Shown piece by piece: positions 24,901 to 32,828 of a stretch of DNA of 36,740 nt. The translations under genes and the position numbers were made by a program. The notes under the pieces are model-generated. The model ran no database searches and was not told the DNA's origin. It saw only the letters and a program-made list of their open reading frames with translations. Source of the stretch: Bacteroidia bacterium (GTDB taxonomy: Bacteria > Bacteroidota > Bacteroidia > Cytophagales > Cyclobacteriaceae); assembly GCA_030430325.1 (NCBI GenBank), contig JAUIFR010000006.1:1-36740 (forward strand). The letters are read 5' to 3'. Every line of letters starts with the position of its first letter. Positions within the stretch are counted from its first letter, which is position 1.

Positions 24901-25108
24901 AAATAAATCAGTTGCACTACGTCAAGCCAAACTTGATTATCTAAAGCAAGCAGATGTTATCAAATCTCACCCTTATTTATGGGCGCAATTTGTAGCCACT
25001 GGTGATATGCGTCCAGTTGTTGAGAAAAGCTATTGGCAGTGGGTAGTTGGTACGGTTGTATTTTTAATACTTATATCATTTGTAATTCTTAAGCTAAGAA
25101 AGAAATGA
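21962..25108 (+). CDS. Membrane-anchored TPR-CHAT protease
   Basis: 1048 residues. An N-terminal hydrophobic segment (ILFILFYFILVPSLGKIIF, about 9-27) is followed by tetratricopeptide repeats over roughly 40-450 (for example YYFNKSIHLFKQNQAEGD, SAEYFLQKAFEIRKLMYG), a coiled-coil-like section near 560-630, and a CHAT (caspase-like) domain from about 750. The catalytic pair is present: HIASHA (His878) and LSACNTGYG (Cys925), then GEGVLNLARGFTYAGCPSVVMSLW. It ends with a hydrophobic helix (WVVGTVVFLILISFVILKLRKK). With anchors at both ends and a basic tail, the TPR and CHAT parts should face the periplasm (inference). The first third is clearly more AT-rich than the rest. It lies downstream of the GG-motif peptide. 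Confidence 0.88.
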   Translation: MITSINIGILFILFYFILVPSLGKIIFNGIEFQEKYEQKLAQEKYQEIILQITDEAKVYYSNNNYHDLFYSYLRIGYFNLYLGKKLEAEKNYQKAESLISNKRITNISYSLIMASYWCYYYSIYGNKIQATRYKGEILGILNSTSNELILSDAYSTIEMYYTMTAQIDSALYYSKKSLNLLMTSNASQLTIALQEYSLANLQFRSGKIEKCINTCLKALKKFNSINAVLGVSTCYQLLAISNSTTQNYDAAILYLKQIEQMEIKYNYALANALRILAGIYLKTNELELAKYYFNKSIHLFKQNQAEGDIHNKHILYAYEGLGSTYQASTNYDSAEYFLQKAFEIRKLMYGENNPDLAYSYLLLAKLYSNTSKNRSITYLNRLLEQFTPLYGKVHRQIFKAHQQLAETYQDTLLTLALDHAQKAIQSIEHGFDRASWYANPILKKVSFPAHLLQALETKARLLAKYYHEYSQDKKDIEFSLSTYQLAMALADSIRFGFRSEGSQLELAKTTAAIYRGALQNANHLYELTQDIKYLYLAFEISEKNKAMVLLSGMQGEQAKAMLPQEVIEQEQDLKAELNYFTTQIEKLEQKSEQTTEDQRTLQRYKNKEFELKEDLEQFFVKLEQEYPDYYNFKYKIPISHVNDIQSQLKNNQKLISFFEGYSSWFIFLISPTEFLVKKTPKSMEEELLIQQLRASISSSAFTFSQNESWKNYTQSAFALYKNWMSPIEEYLSKDDELIIIPYGKMALIPFEVLLSKQAVSMKKDHYKNLAYLIKDYQLSYAQSATIWHQAGNQNYEANLKSVVAFAPSFDQNEPSSNFDQKILEDTVRGGLNPLRWTKKELELIGKYFVGNFFIDQEATEANFKTVASQADIIHIASHAVAQDQRPLFSRIYFTQTADTINDAALHTFELYNLNLKAKLAVLSACNTGYGKTIQGEGVLNLARGFTYAGCPSVVMSLWNANDRSSAEIMSSFYKHLSIGKNKSVALRQAKLDYLKQADVIKSHPYLWAQFVATGDMRPVVEKSYWQWVVGTVVFLILISFVILKLRKK

Positions 25109-25144
25109 ACTAATTTTATAGTTCAAGCCTCAAAACAGCTCATT

Positions 25145-25174
25145 TTTCAACATATTCTGCAAATTTCATTCAAA
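25145..25174 (+). repeat. 30-bp dispersed element, copy 11
   Basis: Sense orientation, 36 bp after the CHAT stop, in the convergent gap before the FG-GAP gene. TTCTGC subtype like copies 9 and 10. Confidence 0.85.
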
Positions 25175-25187
25175 AACCGGGCAATTT

Positions 25188-27323
25188 TCAAATAATACAC
25201 ACCCTATTCACCTTCACCTGCCCATCATTTGCTTCCATCCGGAACAAATACATGCCATCACTCCATCCTGTAAAATCCATTTGATAGGTTGACCAAGCTG
25301 TAATTTCTGTATGCCTCACCAATTGACCCAAAGCATTATAAATCAACAATTTTCCGGACTTATTGGTACGATATTTTAATAATTGCGGTGTCGTAACAGG
25401 ATTGGGACTTAGGAAAACCTCAAGTGGTGATCCATTTTCAGTGGAAATAATAGGGTTAAACCATTGGAGCCCGCCTGCTTTATTTCCAACAACTAACTGA
25501 GGCTGTGCTGCGCCCCATTTTCCAGCAGTCAAATATACTTCCTTACCAAAATGATAGGTGGTATCTGATTCCAATATTGAATTATAAAATATAGCACTAC
25601 TGCTATCGACATCCTGTAACAAATTAGTATAAATAGTGACTTGCCCCCGTCGATCGGATACCATTAGCTCTACATTACCATCTTCATTTAAATCAAATAA
25701 ATAAGGAACCACAAACCTCTGCAAACCATAATCCTGAAAGCTCAAAAAATTCGCATCTTTCAGCTCCCATAGTTTCATAACCAAATCCTGCAGTTCGTAC
25801 CAAGCCATGCTCCCTGTGGATTTACCAATTATTAAATCAATCCTATTATTTGCATCCAGTTGCCCAAAAGTATAGTTATCTTGAGTGGCTATGGACTCCT
25901 CAAAAAGTTCTTCCCAAGTCTGATTTTCATCAAAAGGTTGATCATTGCCATAGGTTATGAGTAATTTGGTATGCACACTATCCTCATAGGTAGTAGCAAT
26001 GATAAGATCAGGCCGATTATCCAAATTAATATCTGCTACATAAGGCTTAATCTGGCTCCAGCCCTTATCTTTCAACCCTAAAAAGTCATAGGAAGTAATT
26101 TGAAAAACTGGCTCTATAAATGTTCCAACATTTTTAAGCAAAGCTAAAGCTGCTTCCCCATTATTTTGATAACCAATCACCAAGTCTAGGTTTTGATCTA
26201 GATCAACATCCAATGCACAAGGCACTGTCTGACTACCTAAATCTAACATGTCTTGCTGTAAAAAATCATCCCGTAGCCACTGCGCTTCGGTTAAATTTTG
26301 GCTTTGCGGTAGTTTGAATTGCTTGCTGGTCTTGGTTGCATCTATATTGAGGTTTCCACCTAGTGCCGTACTTACCAAAAGTTGATTGGTATCTTCAATT
26401 TGCCATAAAAAGGGCGCCGGAAAGAGCAAATCTTGCCCATCTGGATCAACTGAAAACTCCTCTACCTCGGTTATCGCAGGTTTACTATTTTCTGACGTAT
26501 TTTTTAATATATAAAGCTTTGAGCAATCCTCCTCCCCTAATAAAAGATCTAGATCCTCATCTTCATCCACATCAAAAATCTCGAACACCTTGCCACTAAA
26601 GTGGCTCTTTCTTTCATTTTGATCACAATTGTCACCTCCCACACTGATTTGCCCACAGCCACATTCCCTAAATTCACCCCACATCGGATCTTCCATTTTA
26701 ATATGCAGCCTGCATGTTTGCTGCTCTTCAACACTATAATTTTTATAATAAATTAAGCGGCCATCTCCTGCAAAATGAAAGGCCATAAGATCCACATCTC
26801 CATCATTATCTAGGTCTTTTATCTGCGGAATATCTACGCTATTCAGCTGTAAATTAATCATTTGCCCATTACTAGATATCAGCAATGGGTCAGCCACTAA
26901 CTCCCAAGTTACCCACTGCTCCCCAACATTTTTATACACCTTAATACCGCCTGAAGTTGATGTGAATAGATCAAGCCGTCCATCACAATCATAATCGACT
27001 AGTTTTATCCAGCTCTTAATATCTTGTGGAAACTGCCGCTCATAGTCTGGCTGATAGATAAAATGTCCATTTTGATATAAAAAAGTGCTGATTTTGTCGT
27101 TACTCCGATCAAAAATCACTAAATCATGCACTTGATCATTATTAAGGTCCATTTGTTGAAATTGAACGCTATTCATTCCACCAGCCCAAGCATTTTTCAA
27201 GGTATCACCTTCGTTTAATACGGCCACTTCATCACTCCATTGAAAAGAATATTGAGCTTTTATTTGAATACTCCCAAGTAAAATTCCAATAAATATTATC
27301 CGGCTAAGCATGCTTTTTTGCAT
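25188..27323 (-). CDS. FG-GAP/VCBS repeat protein with T9SS type A sorting domain
   Basis: 711-residue exported protein. The signal peptide MQKSMLSRIIFIGILLGSIQIKAQ is followed by a beta-propeller-like series of FG-GAP repeats with Ca-binding-type loops: DLNNDQVHDLVIF, DYDCDGRLDLFT, DLDNDGDVDLMAF, DVDEDEDLDLLLG, DVDLDQNLDLVIG, DINLDNRPDLII, DANNRIDLIIG, DLNEDGNVELMVS. A Cys-containing insertion (MWGEFRECGCGQISVGGDNC) lies between the third and fourth. The C terminus is a type IX sorting domain: FLSPNPVTTPQLLKY, LLIYNALGQLV, GWSDGMYLFRMEA, ending KVNRVCII. It is likely attached to the surface or secreted. Its ATG overlaps the DMT transporter stop by 20 bp; a second ATG at 27311 is also possible. 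Confidence 0.9.
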   Translation of the reverse strand: MQKSMLSRIIFIGILLGSIQIKAQYSFQWSDEVAVLNEGDTLKNAWAGGMNSVQFQQMDLNNDQVHDLVIFDRSNDKISTFLYQNGHFIYQPDYERQFPQDIKSWIKLVDYDCDGRLDLFTSTSGGIKVYKNVGEQWVTWELVADPLLISSNGQMINLQLNSVDIPQIKDLDNDGDVDLMAFHFAGDGRLIYYKNYSVEEQQTCRLHIKMEDPMWGEFRECGCGQISVGGDNCDQNERKSHFSGKVFEIFDVDEDEDLDLLLGEEDCSKLYILKNTSENSKPAITEVEEFSVDPDGQDLLFPAPFLWQIEDTNQLLVSTALGGNLNIDATKTSKQFKLPQSQNLTEAQWLRDDFLQQDMLDLGSQTVPCALDVDLDQNLDLVIGYQNNGEAALALLKNVGTFIEPVFQITSYDFLGLKDKGWSQIKPYVADINLDNRPDLIIATTYEDSVHTKLLITYGNDQPFDENQTWEELFEESIATQDNYTFGQLDANNRIDLIIGKSTGSMAWYELQDLVMKLWELKDANFLSFQDYGLQRFVVPYLFDLNEDGNVELMVSDRRGQVTIYTNLLQDVDSSSAIFYNSILESDTTYHFGKEVYLTAGKWGAAQPQLVVGNKAGGLQWFNPIISTENGSPLEVFLSPNPVTTPQLLKYRTNKSGKLLIYNALGQLVRHTEITAWSTYQMDFTGWSDGMYLFRMEANDGQVKVNRVCII

Positions 27324-28164
27324 TAAAAAAAGTATTCAAGAGTACTCCTAAAAGTACTAAGCCCATCCCAACCAGAGTCAAAAATGTGTATTGCTCATCA
27401 AACAAAAACACGCCAAAACTCAAGGCATAAATAATCCCAATATATTTTATGCCAGCAATTTTCGCCAATGAAGCTAACTTATACGATTTAGTCATAAAAT
27501 ATTGAGCCAATTGAGTACATATACCCATGATGAGGATCCACATCCAATCATCTCCAGTAGGCATTTTCCAATTAAAAATGGTGATGATCGTCATCAATGG
27601 AATCGATACGATCGGAAAATAAAGTATGATAACTAGTGGATGTTCGAGTTTGCTTAATTTTTTGATATAATTAAAGGCTAAACCAGCAAACAAGGCACCA
27701 AGCAGACCCAGCGCAAAGTAAAATAATGAAATTTGCGTGTCTATCCCTTTAATAAGTAAAATTCCGACAAACGAAAGCCCAAAAAAGCCAAATTGTAATG
27801 GATGAATCTTCTCTTTAAGTAAAAATATGGCCATAATGCTACCAAATATGGGGGCCAAATATTGAATAGTAACTGCTGTGGCCAATGGTATAGCTTGTAG
27901 GGTAATAAAGAAAAACACTAATGCACAAGCACCAAACAAACCACGCTTAAATAGCAATCTATGATGGGTGCCCCACGGGTTTTCTTTTTGAATGAGTAAG
28001 CCAACCATACAAATGACAAAAGAAATAATGGAGCGAAACAGTACTACTTCAGTAGCAGGAATATGCGATATATACTTTACACTAACATTCATTATACCGA
28101 AGAAGAATGTAGCCAACACCATAAATACTAGGCCCTTTGTGGTATTATCTAACTTTTTGTGCAT
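27304..28164 (-). CDS. DMT family transporter with two EamA domains
   Basis: 286-residue inner-membrane transporter of the drug/metabolite superfamily, ten hydrophobic helices in two EamA halves. The first half begins GLVFMVLATFFFGIMNVSVKYISHIPATEVVLFRSIISF and includes PLATAVTIQYLAPIFGSIMAIFLLKEKI; the second includes FALGLLGALFAGLAFNYIKKL and AKIAGIKYIGIIYALSFGVFLFDEQYTFLTLVGMGLVLLGVLL. The short Lys-rich tail (FFNAKKHA) is cytoplasmic. The substrate cannot be assigned. It probably shares a transcript with the FG-GAP gene, whose start overlaps its end, although their functions look unrelated. Confidence 0.9.
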   Translation of the reverse strand: MHKKLDNTTKGLVFMVLATFFFGIMNVSVKYISHIPATEVVLFRSIISFVICMVGLLIQKENPWGTHHRLLFKRGLFGACALVFFFITLQAIPLATAVTIQYLAPIFGSIMAIFLLKEKIHPLQFGFFGLSFVGILLIKGIDTQISLFYFALGLLGALFAGLAFNYIKKLSKLEHPLVIILYFPIVSIPLMTIITIFNWKMPTGDDWMWILIMGICTQLAQYFMTKSYKLASLAKIAGIKYIGIIYALSFGVFLFDEQYTFLTLVGMGLVLLGVLLNTFFNAKKHA

Positions 28165-28254
28165 TACTAATTAATTATACGTATGCCCGCCGCCAAAGTT
28201 ACGAATTAAACCCAAATTTGAGTCAACCGAGAATTGTTTAAAACATACGGGTAT

Positions 28255-28288
28255 AAAAAATGCACGCGTCAATAAAATACACGTGCAC
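28255..28288 (-). terminator. Intrinsic terminator of the FIST gene
   Basis: On the minus strand a 9-bp stem TGCACGTGT / ACGCGTGCA (one G-U pair) with a 9-nt loop, followed by six T. Located 28 bp after the FIST stop. Confidence 0.85.
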
Positions 28289-28315
28289 CTAATTAAAATA
28301 TTAAGAAAATGATCT

Positions 28316-29431
28316 TTAATTAAATATGAGCATGGTTGCAGTTTGGTTAATATGTCCTATATAACTTTCACCATAAGTGCTAAACCCAATTGTTGGCACA
28401 TCATTAAAAATTTCTCCATAAGCAGCTTCCTGATTTTTATCTTTTAGCTCTAGCGTACGTAAAATACAGTTAAAGTTTATGATAGCTGATACACTTTCCA
28501 TTTCCTCGATTTTAGCGCTTAGATCCTTTCTCGTATTCTCAATGATATCGCTACTTTCAAGCAAATTAAGCTCGGCACCCTCTTTCATGCTACAATAAAA
28601 CAGAACATCTTTGTTATCTAAAATTCGCGGACTGCGCACAAAAGGGTCTTTTTTATCAAACAAAATTAAGCCAAGTGGATTTTTCGAGAAAAATTTGACA
28701 AGCTCCTTCTCCTCTATTCCTATGGCTTCAGCATATGCTTTGGCTGCTGGACTTCCATTAAACTCAATTACTCTGCGCTCAGACTCATTTGTTTTAGTAA
28801 CCTTAAGTTTTTTATCAAGCACCTTAAAACTCTGAGTTTTGAGAATACTAAATTTACGGTTTGGCTTCATTAATGCCAATACAGCTGCATTATTATAAGA
28901 AACACCATTATAAAAAACATGTGTAGCTTCAAATTTTAGATCGTCACCGGCAGAACCCCCAACAAAGGATACTGATGTACAATTTCCTATAGCATCATTC
29001 ACTTTTTCTTCTGCACCACTCAACCCATCTATGAGCACCATTCCAACATATTTTTCAAAATCCATTTGATCAACACGTTCGCCAAAAAATGATTCGAAAG
29101 ATGACATAGCCTTTTTTACATTAGTTTCGCAGTTTCCTGCAACATCAGGTACGATTTCAACTTTATATTCCCCAATTATTTTTCGTTCAAACGCCATGGC
29201 CACAATAGAGTGGTCCATCATTTTGCCCGATACTAACTCTCCAGATGTAGTACAACCAAATGTATCTGCTGCAGGAAAAGCATTATGCAATTCCTTAGCA
29301 ATTAATTTATTATCATATAGAGAGGACGTAAAGCACAAAATTAAATCGGATGACTCAGGAAGTGCCTCTTTAATCTCTTTTACAGCAGCTTGAATATCTT
29401 TATTATTTGAATATGCGATGTTATTTTTCAT
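28316..29431 (-). CDS. FIST-domain sensory protein
   Basis: 371-residue cytoplasmic protein with FIST N and FIST C domains, predicted to bind small ligands and feed signal-transduction systems. The N-terminal part shows LILCFTSSLYDNKLIAKELHNAFPAADTFGCTTSGEL, the typical (G)CTT(S/A)GE motif, then VGMVLIDGLSGAEEKVNDAIGNCTSVSFVGGSAGDDLKF. The C-terminal part ends NFNCILRTLELKDKNQEAAYGEIFNDVPTIGFSTYGESYIGHINQTATMLIF, the expected (F/T)G(E/Q) FIST C core. No kinase or cyclase is in the window. It overlaps the end of the small upstream gene by 11 bp, so the two are co-translated. Confidence 0.9.
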   Translation of the reverse strand: MKNNIAYSNNKDIQAAVKEIKEALPESSDLILCFTSSLYDNKLIAKELHNAFPAADTFGCTTSGELVSGKMMDHSIVAMAFERKIIGEYKVEIVPDVAGNCETNVKKAMSSFESFFGERVDQMDFEKYVGMVLIDGLSGAEEKVNDAIGNCTSVSFVGGSAGDDLKFEATHVFYNGVSYNNAAVLALMKPNRKFSILKTQSFKVLDKKLKVTKTNESERRVIEFNGSPAAKAYAEAIGIEEKELVKFFSKNPLGLILFDKKDPFVRSPRILDNKDVLFYCSMKEGAELNLLESSDIIENTRKDLSAKIEEMESVSAIINFNCILRTLELKDKNQEAAYGEIFNDVPTIGFSTYGESYIGHINQTATMLIFN

Positions 29432-29642
29432 TAATTATTGAATTTGGGATTAATACATTTAATTCTTCTGCTGCCTCATAGATTTTGCTTAAAATCTGAG
29501 GATCATCAGGGGTGGCGTCAGTAATTGTTTTTACAGGAATACCTTTGAGCATCAACCTCATAGTGTAATTCATTTCTTGAAATGAGTTTCCATTAGACTT
29601 TTGACCAATGATATAATCTATCATCGTTTTCATTTTAGCCAT
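29421..29642 (-). CDS. Small protein coupled to the FIST gene, unknown
   Basis: 73 residues from the ATG at 29642 (MAKMKTMIDYIIGQKSNGN); a TTG at 29675 would add eleven residues. The middle is MNYTMRLMLKGIPVKTITDATPDDPQILSKIYEAAEELNVLI, which reads as two or three helices with a TPDDP turn. No signal peptide or membrane segment. It overlaps the FIST gene by 11 bp, which argues for a functional partner, perhaps a regulator or output module. I do not recognise the family. Confidence 0.65.
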   Translation of the reverse strand: MAKMKTMIDYIIGQKSNGNSFQEMNYTMRLMLKGIPVKTITDATPDDPQILSKIYEAAEELNVLIPNSIINEK

Positions 29643-29848
29643 ATTCTGATCGTTTATACTTATTGTCCTATACAAATAAATATAATCTGTGACAGAATTG
29701 AAGCGAACAAATTACCATAACCGTACTTATGTCAGATATAGGAATAATTCATTCTAATACTGTATTACTAATGAATTTAGACAAATTAAGCCACTAGACA
29801 AAGTGTTTAAAAACCAGAAAGGCTGAATTTTGAATATTTACCAAACAA

Positions 29849-30058
29849 TTACGCCGCAAACTCAGAATTAAATTGTGAATGATCACCATTAGGATGTAGC
29901 AATTCTTCCACCCAAACTTTTAGAAGTTGGGCTTCATCAGTAGTCAAGTATGAAATACACTTATCATATTCTTTTTGAAATAATACCCTATCAAAACTCA
30001 CTTTTGTAAGTATGGTCTTACAGTAAGCAAGCATGTTACTCTGCAAACTTTTATCCAT
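29849..30058 (-). CDS. Small conserved-looking protein, unknown
   Basis: 69 residues: MDKSLQSNMLAYCKTILTK, VSFDRVLFQKEYDKCISYLT, then TDEAQLLKVWVEELLHP and a low-complexity end. It looks like a short all-helical cytoplasmic protein, similar to small Bacteroidota proteins of the 'NMLAYCKTIL..VSFD..LF.KE' pattern that I recall without a function. There are 206 bp between its stop and the ATG of the next gene (FIST partner), so separate transcription is possible. Function unknown. Confidence 0.65.
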   Translation of the reverse strand: MDKSLQSNMLAYCKTILTKVSFDRVLFQKEYDKCISYLTTDEAQLLKVWVEELLHPNGDHSQFNSEFAA

Positions 30059-30119
30059 TTTATTATAGTTTAGTAAGTAGCATTAAATCATAGGCAAAAA
30101 ATAATTTTTGTTTATATAT

Positions 30120-30166
30120 AGAACGAAATTTTAGGCCCAAAGGTTTCCAACTTTCGTTCTTTTTTA
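30120..30166 (+). terminator. Stem-loop with T-run in the porQ leader (attenuator-like)
   Basis: Perfect 9-bp stem AGAACGAAA (30120-30128) / TTTCGTTCT (30152-30160) followed by a T-run, about 57 bp before the porQ ATG. No gene ends here on the plus strand, so it would stop a short leader transcript, or belong to an unannotated small RNA. Confidence 0.5.
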
Positions 30167-30222
30167 TAATTTTTTTATAAATGGTTTATAATTGGATAGA
30201 ATAAACTAATTTGGAGCTTTAA

Positions 30223-31182
30223 ATGAAAAAAACACTGCTATATATCACGTTTCTCACATTAGGCTCACTCAATAGTCAGAGCCTCGATTTTTTAAATCTA
30301 CCCATTCATGCGAGGCAAGCAGCATTAGGCAGTGTGCATATTTCTCATTTTGATGATGTAGGTTATTTTTTGGTAAACCCTGCCATACTATCTGATACAT
30401 TGCATGGTCAAGTTAATCTTTCCCACCAATTTCATATAGGTGGTATTCAACATAGTAATTTGACAGGTGGTTATTCATTCAAAAATTTCGGTACTGCTGC
30501 TATGGGCCTACAATTTATAAACTATGGTGAACTGGAAGGGTATGATGACACCGGCAGAGAGACTGGAACATTCAATGCATATGACCTCGCAATTGCCATT
30601 GGTGCATCCCATCAAGTTAACCAAATATCATTCGGGCTGAACCTAAAATATGCCCAATCCATCATTGGGGTTTATCAAAACCGTGCCATATTGGTAGACC
30701 TGGCCAGTGTATTCAAACACCCTAGCAAAGATCTACAATTAGCCATTAGCCTCACCAACTTTGGCTATAATTTTACAAATAAGCCCCTCCCCATTGACCT
30801 TAAAGCAGCACTATCATTTCATCCCACACATATGCCGTTACGGTTCAACGTTACCACATATGGTTGGCTTCAAAAATGGAAAATCAGAGAGAGTGGTAGG
30901 GAACTCAGCACCATGGATCATATTTTAAAATCGTTTGTGATAGGTATAGAATCAACTTTTTCAAAGACAGTTACTTTTCAAGCTGCATACAACCACCGTA
31001 AAAGAACAACATACTTTCTAAATGATGGAAGTGGGCTAGCAGGGTTTTCTTTTGGCACTAGTATTCATACTAAATATTTAGGGTTAAATTATAGTATGGC
31101 CATCAATAATATCGCTCGCCCTAACCATTACCTCACCCTTAAATTACCCGTTGCATCTTATCTAAAAAAAGGGATTATGTGA
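30223..31182 (+). CDS. porQ: Type IX secretion system protein PorQ
   Basis: 319-residue outer-membrane protein with a signal peptide (MKKTLLYITFLTLGSLNSQS). The PorQ start is characteristic: LDFLNLPIHARQAALGSVHISHFDDVGYFLVNPAIL, then strand-rich barrel sequence with GTAAMGLQFINYGELEGYDDTGRETGTFNAYDLAIAIG and SFGLNLKYAQSIIGVYQNRAILVDLASVF, as in the PorV/PorQ FadL-like family. PorQ is a T9SS component reported to act with PorZ in anchoring cargo. It is followed 68 bp later by hslU on the same strand. A possible attenuator hairpin is in its leader. Confidence 0.9.
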   Translation: MKKTLLYITFLTLGSLNSQSLDFLNLPIHARQAALGSVHISHFDDVGYFLVNPAILSDTLHGQVNLSHQFHIGGIQHSNLTGGYSFKNFGTAAMGLQFINYGELEGYDDTGRETGTFNAYDLAIAIGASHQVNQISFGLNLKYAQSIIGVYQNRAILVDLASVFKHPSKDLQLAISLTNFGYNFTNKPLPIDLKAALSFHPTHMPLRFNVTTYGWLQKWKIRESGRELSTMDHILKSFVIGIESTFSKTVTFQAAYNHRKRTTYFLNDGSGLAGFSFGTSIHTKYLGLNYSMAINNIARPNHYLTLKLPVASYLKKGIM

Positions 31183-31250
31183 CAAAAATGATTATTTTCA
31201 TTTAAAAAATGGCCGAGAATGGTTAGTTTTGAAGAATATAATCATTTGCT

Positions 31251-32648
31251 ATGGAAAAAAAAGAGCAGGAAAGCTATTATACACCTCGAGAAATTGTCGC
31301 AGAACTAGATAAATACATCATTGGGCAAAAAGACGCCAAGAAAAATGTGGCCATTGCCCTGCGGAATCGTTGGCGACGAATGAATGTCACTTCCGACATT
31401 CAAAACGAAATCATGCCCAATAATATATTGATGATTGGTGCCACAGGAGTTGGTAAAACAGAAATTGCCCGTAGACTTGCTAAGATCGCCGATGCGCCCT
31501 TTACAAAAGTGGAAGCATCAAAGTTTACCGAAGTAGGTTATGTGGGCCGAGACGTTGAAAGCATGGTAAGGGACCTCGTAGAGCACTCGGTAACATTAGT
31601 ACGTGAACGAAAAAAGGAAGAGGTGATGATTAAGGCCAATCAGATCGTAGAAGATATCATTCTAGATGCTTTGATTCCGCCAGTTGTCACACCAAATAGT
31701 ACAACTAATACCACAGTTCCATTAAATGAAGAAACGAAGGAAAACGAAGAACTAAACCACAAAACCAGGGAGTTATTTAGAAAAAAAATACAATCAGGAG
31801 AGCTCGATGATCGAAAGATCGACATTAGTATTAGCCAGCCGGTAAATGCAGGAATAGGCATGGTGGGTGGTGGAATGATGGATGAAGTCTCTATGATGAA
31901 CCTCCAAGAAATGATTAGCGGCATGATGCCCAAGAAAAATAAGAAAAGAAAAGTATCGATTGGCGAAGCGAAAAAAATACTTTTGGAAGAGGAAGCTGCC
32001 AAACTGATCGATATGGATGAGGTAAAAGAAGAAGCCAGGTATAAAGCTGAGAATACCGGCATCATTTTTATTGATGAGGTTGACAAAATTGCACGTAACA
32101 GCACTGGCAAAAGTGGTCCTGATGTAAGCCGAGAGGGCGTACAAAGAGATCTGCTACCAATTGTTGAGGGTAGTACAGTCAACACAAAGCATGGTATTGT
32201 TAAAACAGATCATATTTTATTTATTGCTGCCGGGGCATTTCATTTTTCGAAGCCCTCAGACTTAATTCCTGAGCTTCAGGGGCGATTCCCCATTCGAGTA
32301 GAGCTCGAAAATTTAACCGAAGATGATTTTTATCATATCCTGAAAGAGCCCAAAAATGCACTAACGAAGCAGTATGAAGCCCTTCTGACATCCGAGGGTA
32401 TCGAACTAGAATTTTCCGATGATTCCATGAGAGAAATTGCCAAAACGGCCTTTGAAATCAATACAGAGTTAGAAAATATTGGAGCCAGAAGACTACATAC
32501 CGTTGTAAGCCAGTTACTTAATGATTATTTATTTGATGTGCCAGATCAAATACAGCCCGGCACAAAGATTACGATCACGCCCGAAATGGTCAATGAAAAA
32601 TTAAATGTATTAACTAAAAATAAAGACCTAAGCGAGTATATATTGTAA
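31251..32648 (+). CDS. hslU: ATP-dependent protease ATPase subunit HslU
   Basis: 465-residue AAA+ unfoldase of the HslUV (ClpYQ) protease. Visible are TPREIVAELDKYIIGQKDAKK, Walker A GATGVGKT, the pore motif GYVGRDVESMVRDL, an inserted I-domain (about residues 130-245, with charged repeats and a Met/Gly stretch MVGGGMMDEVSMM), Walker B IIFIDEVDKI, sensor FIAAGAFH, and ELENIGARRLHTVV. It ends DLSEYIL, the kind of C-terminal tail that docks into HslV. No hslV lies next to it within the window, though it could be elsewhere in the genome. Length is normal. Confidence 0.96.
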   Translation: MEKKEQESYYTPREIVAELDKYIIGQKDAKKNVAIALRNRWRRMNVTSDIQNEIMPNNILMIGATGVGKTEIARRLAKIADAPFTKVEASKFTEVGYVGRDVESMVRDLVEHSVTLVRERKKEEVMIKANQIVEDIILDALIPPVVTPNSTTNTTVPLNEETKENEELNHKTRELFRKKIQSGELDDRKIDISISQPVNAGIGMVGGGMMDEVSMMNLQEMISGMMPKKNKKRKVSIGEAKKILLEEEAAKLIDMDEVKEEARYKAENTGIIFIDEVDKIARNSTGKSGPDVSREGVQRDLLPIVEGSTVNTKHGIVKTDHILFIAAGAFHFSKPSDLIPELQGRFPIRVELENLTEDDFYHILKEPKNALTKQYEALLTSEGIELEFSDDSMREIAKTAFEINTELENIGARRLHTVVSQLLNDYLFDVPDQIQPGTKITITPEMVNEKLNVLTKNKDLSEYIL

Positions 32649-32828
32649 TTTTTTTCAAAAATTGTTTATAAATAAATAATTAATTATCAATTATTTACAA
32701 TTTTTAGTTTTTAATAATTCTCCATTTTACATTAACATATTGGATAGATTTACCCATTAAGTTATAGACCCATTACTAAACTTCATTACCAACCAAAATG
32801 ACTTTCTCAGCAGGAATTCAATGTATTT

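Noticed and set aside
25107-25124. GAACTA-N6-TAGTTC hairpin at the CHAT stop codon
   Set aside because: Only six pairs and no T-run follows, so it is not a credible terminator.
20858-25174. CRISPR array reading of the repeated elements
   Set aside because: Copies are hundreds to thousands of bases apart with genes between them; there are no regular spacers and no cas genes.
31170-31210. AAATGA-N6-TCATTT hairpin after porQ as terminator
   Set aside because: Six A/T-dominated pairs without a clear T-run; porQ-hslU read-through seems as likely.
31224-31231. TAGTTTTG as an hslU promoter -7 box
   Set aside because: It matches TAnnTTTG but no TTTG lies at the expected distance upstream, and such matches are frequent in AT-rich DNA.
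31640-32185. 181-residue minus-strand frame inside hslU
   Set aside because: Ser/Ile-rich antisense shadow of the hslU I-domain and ATPase core, with no independent features.
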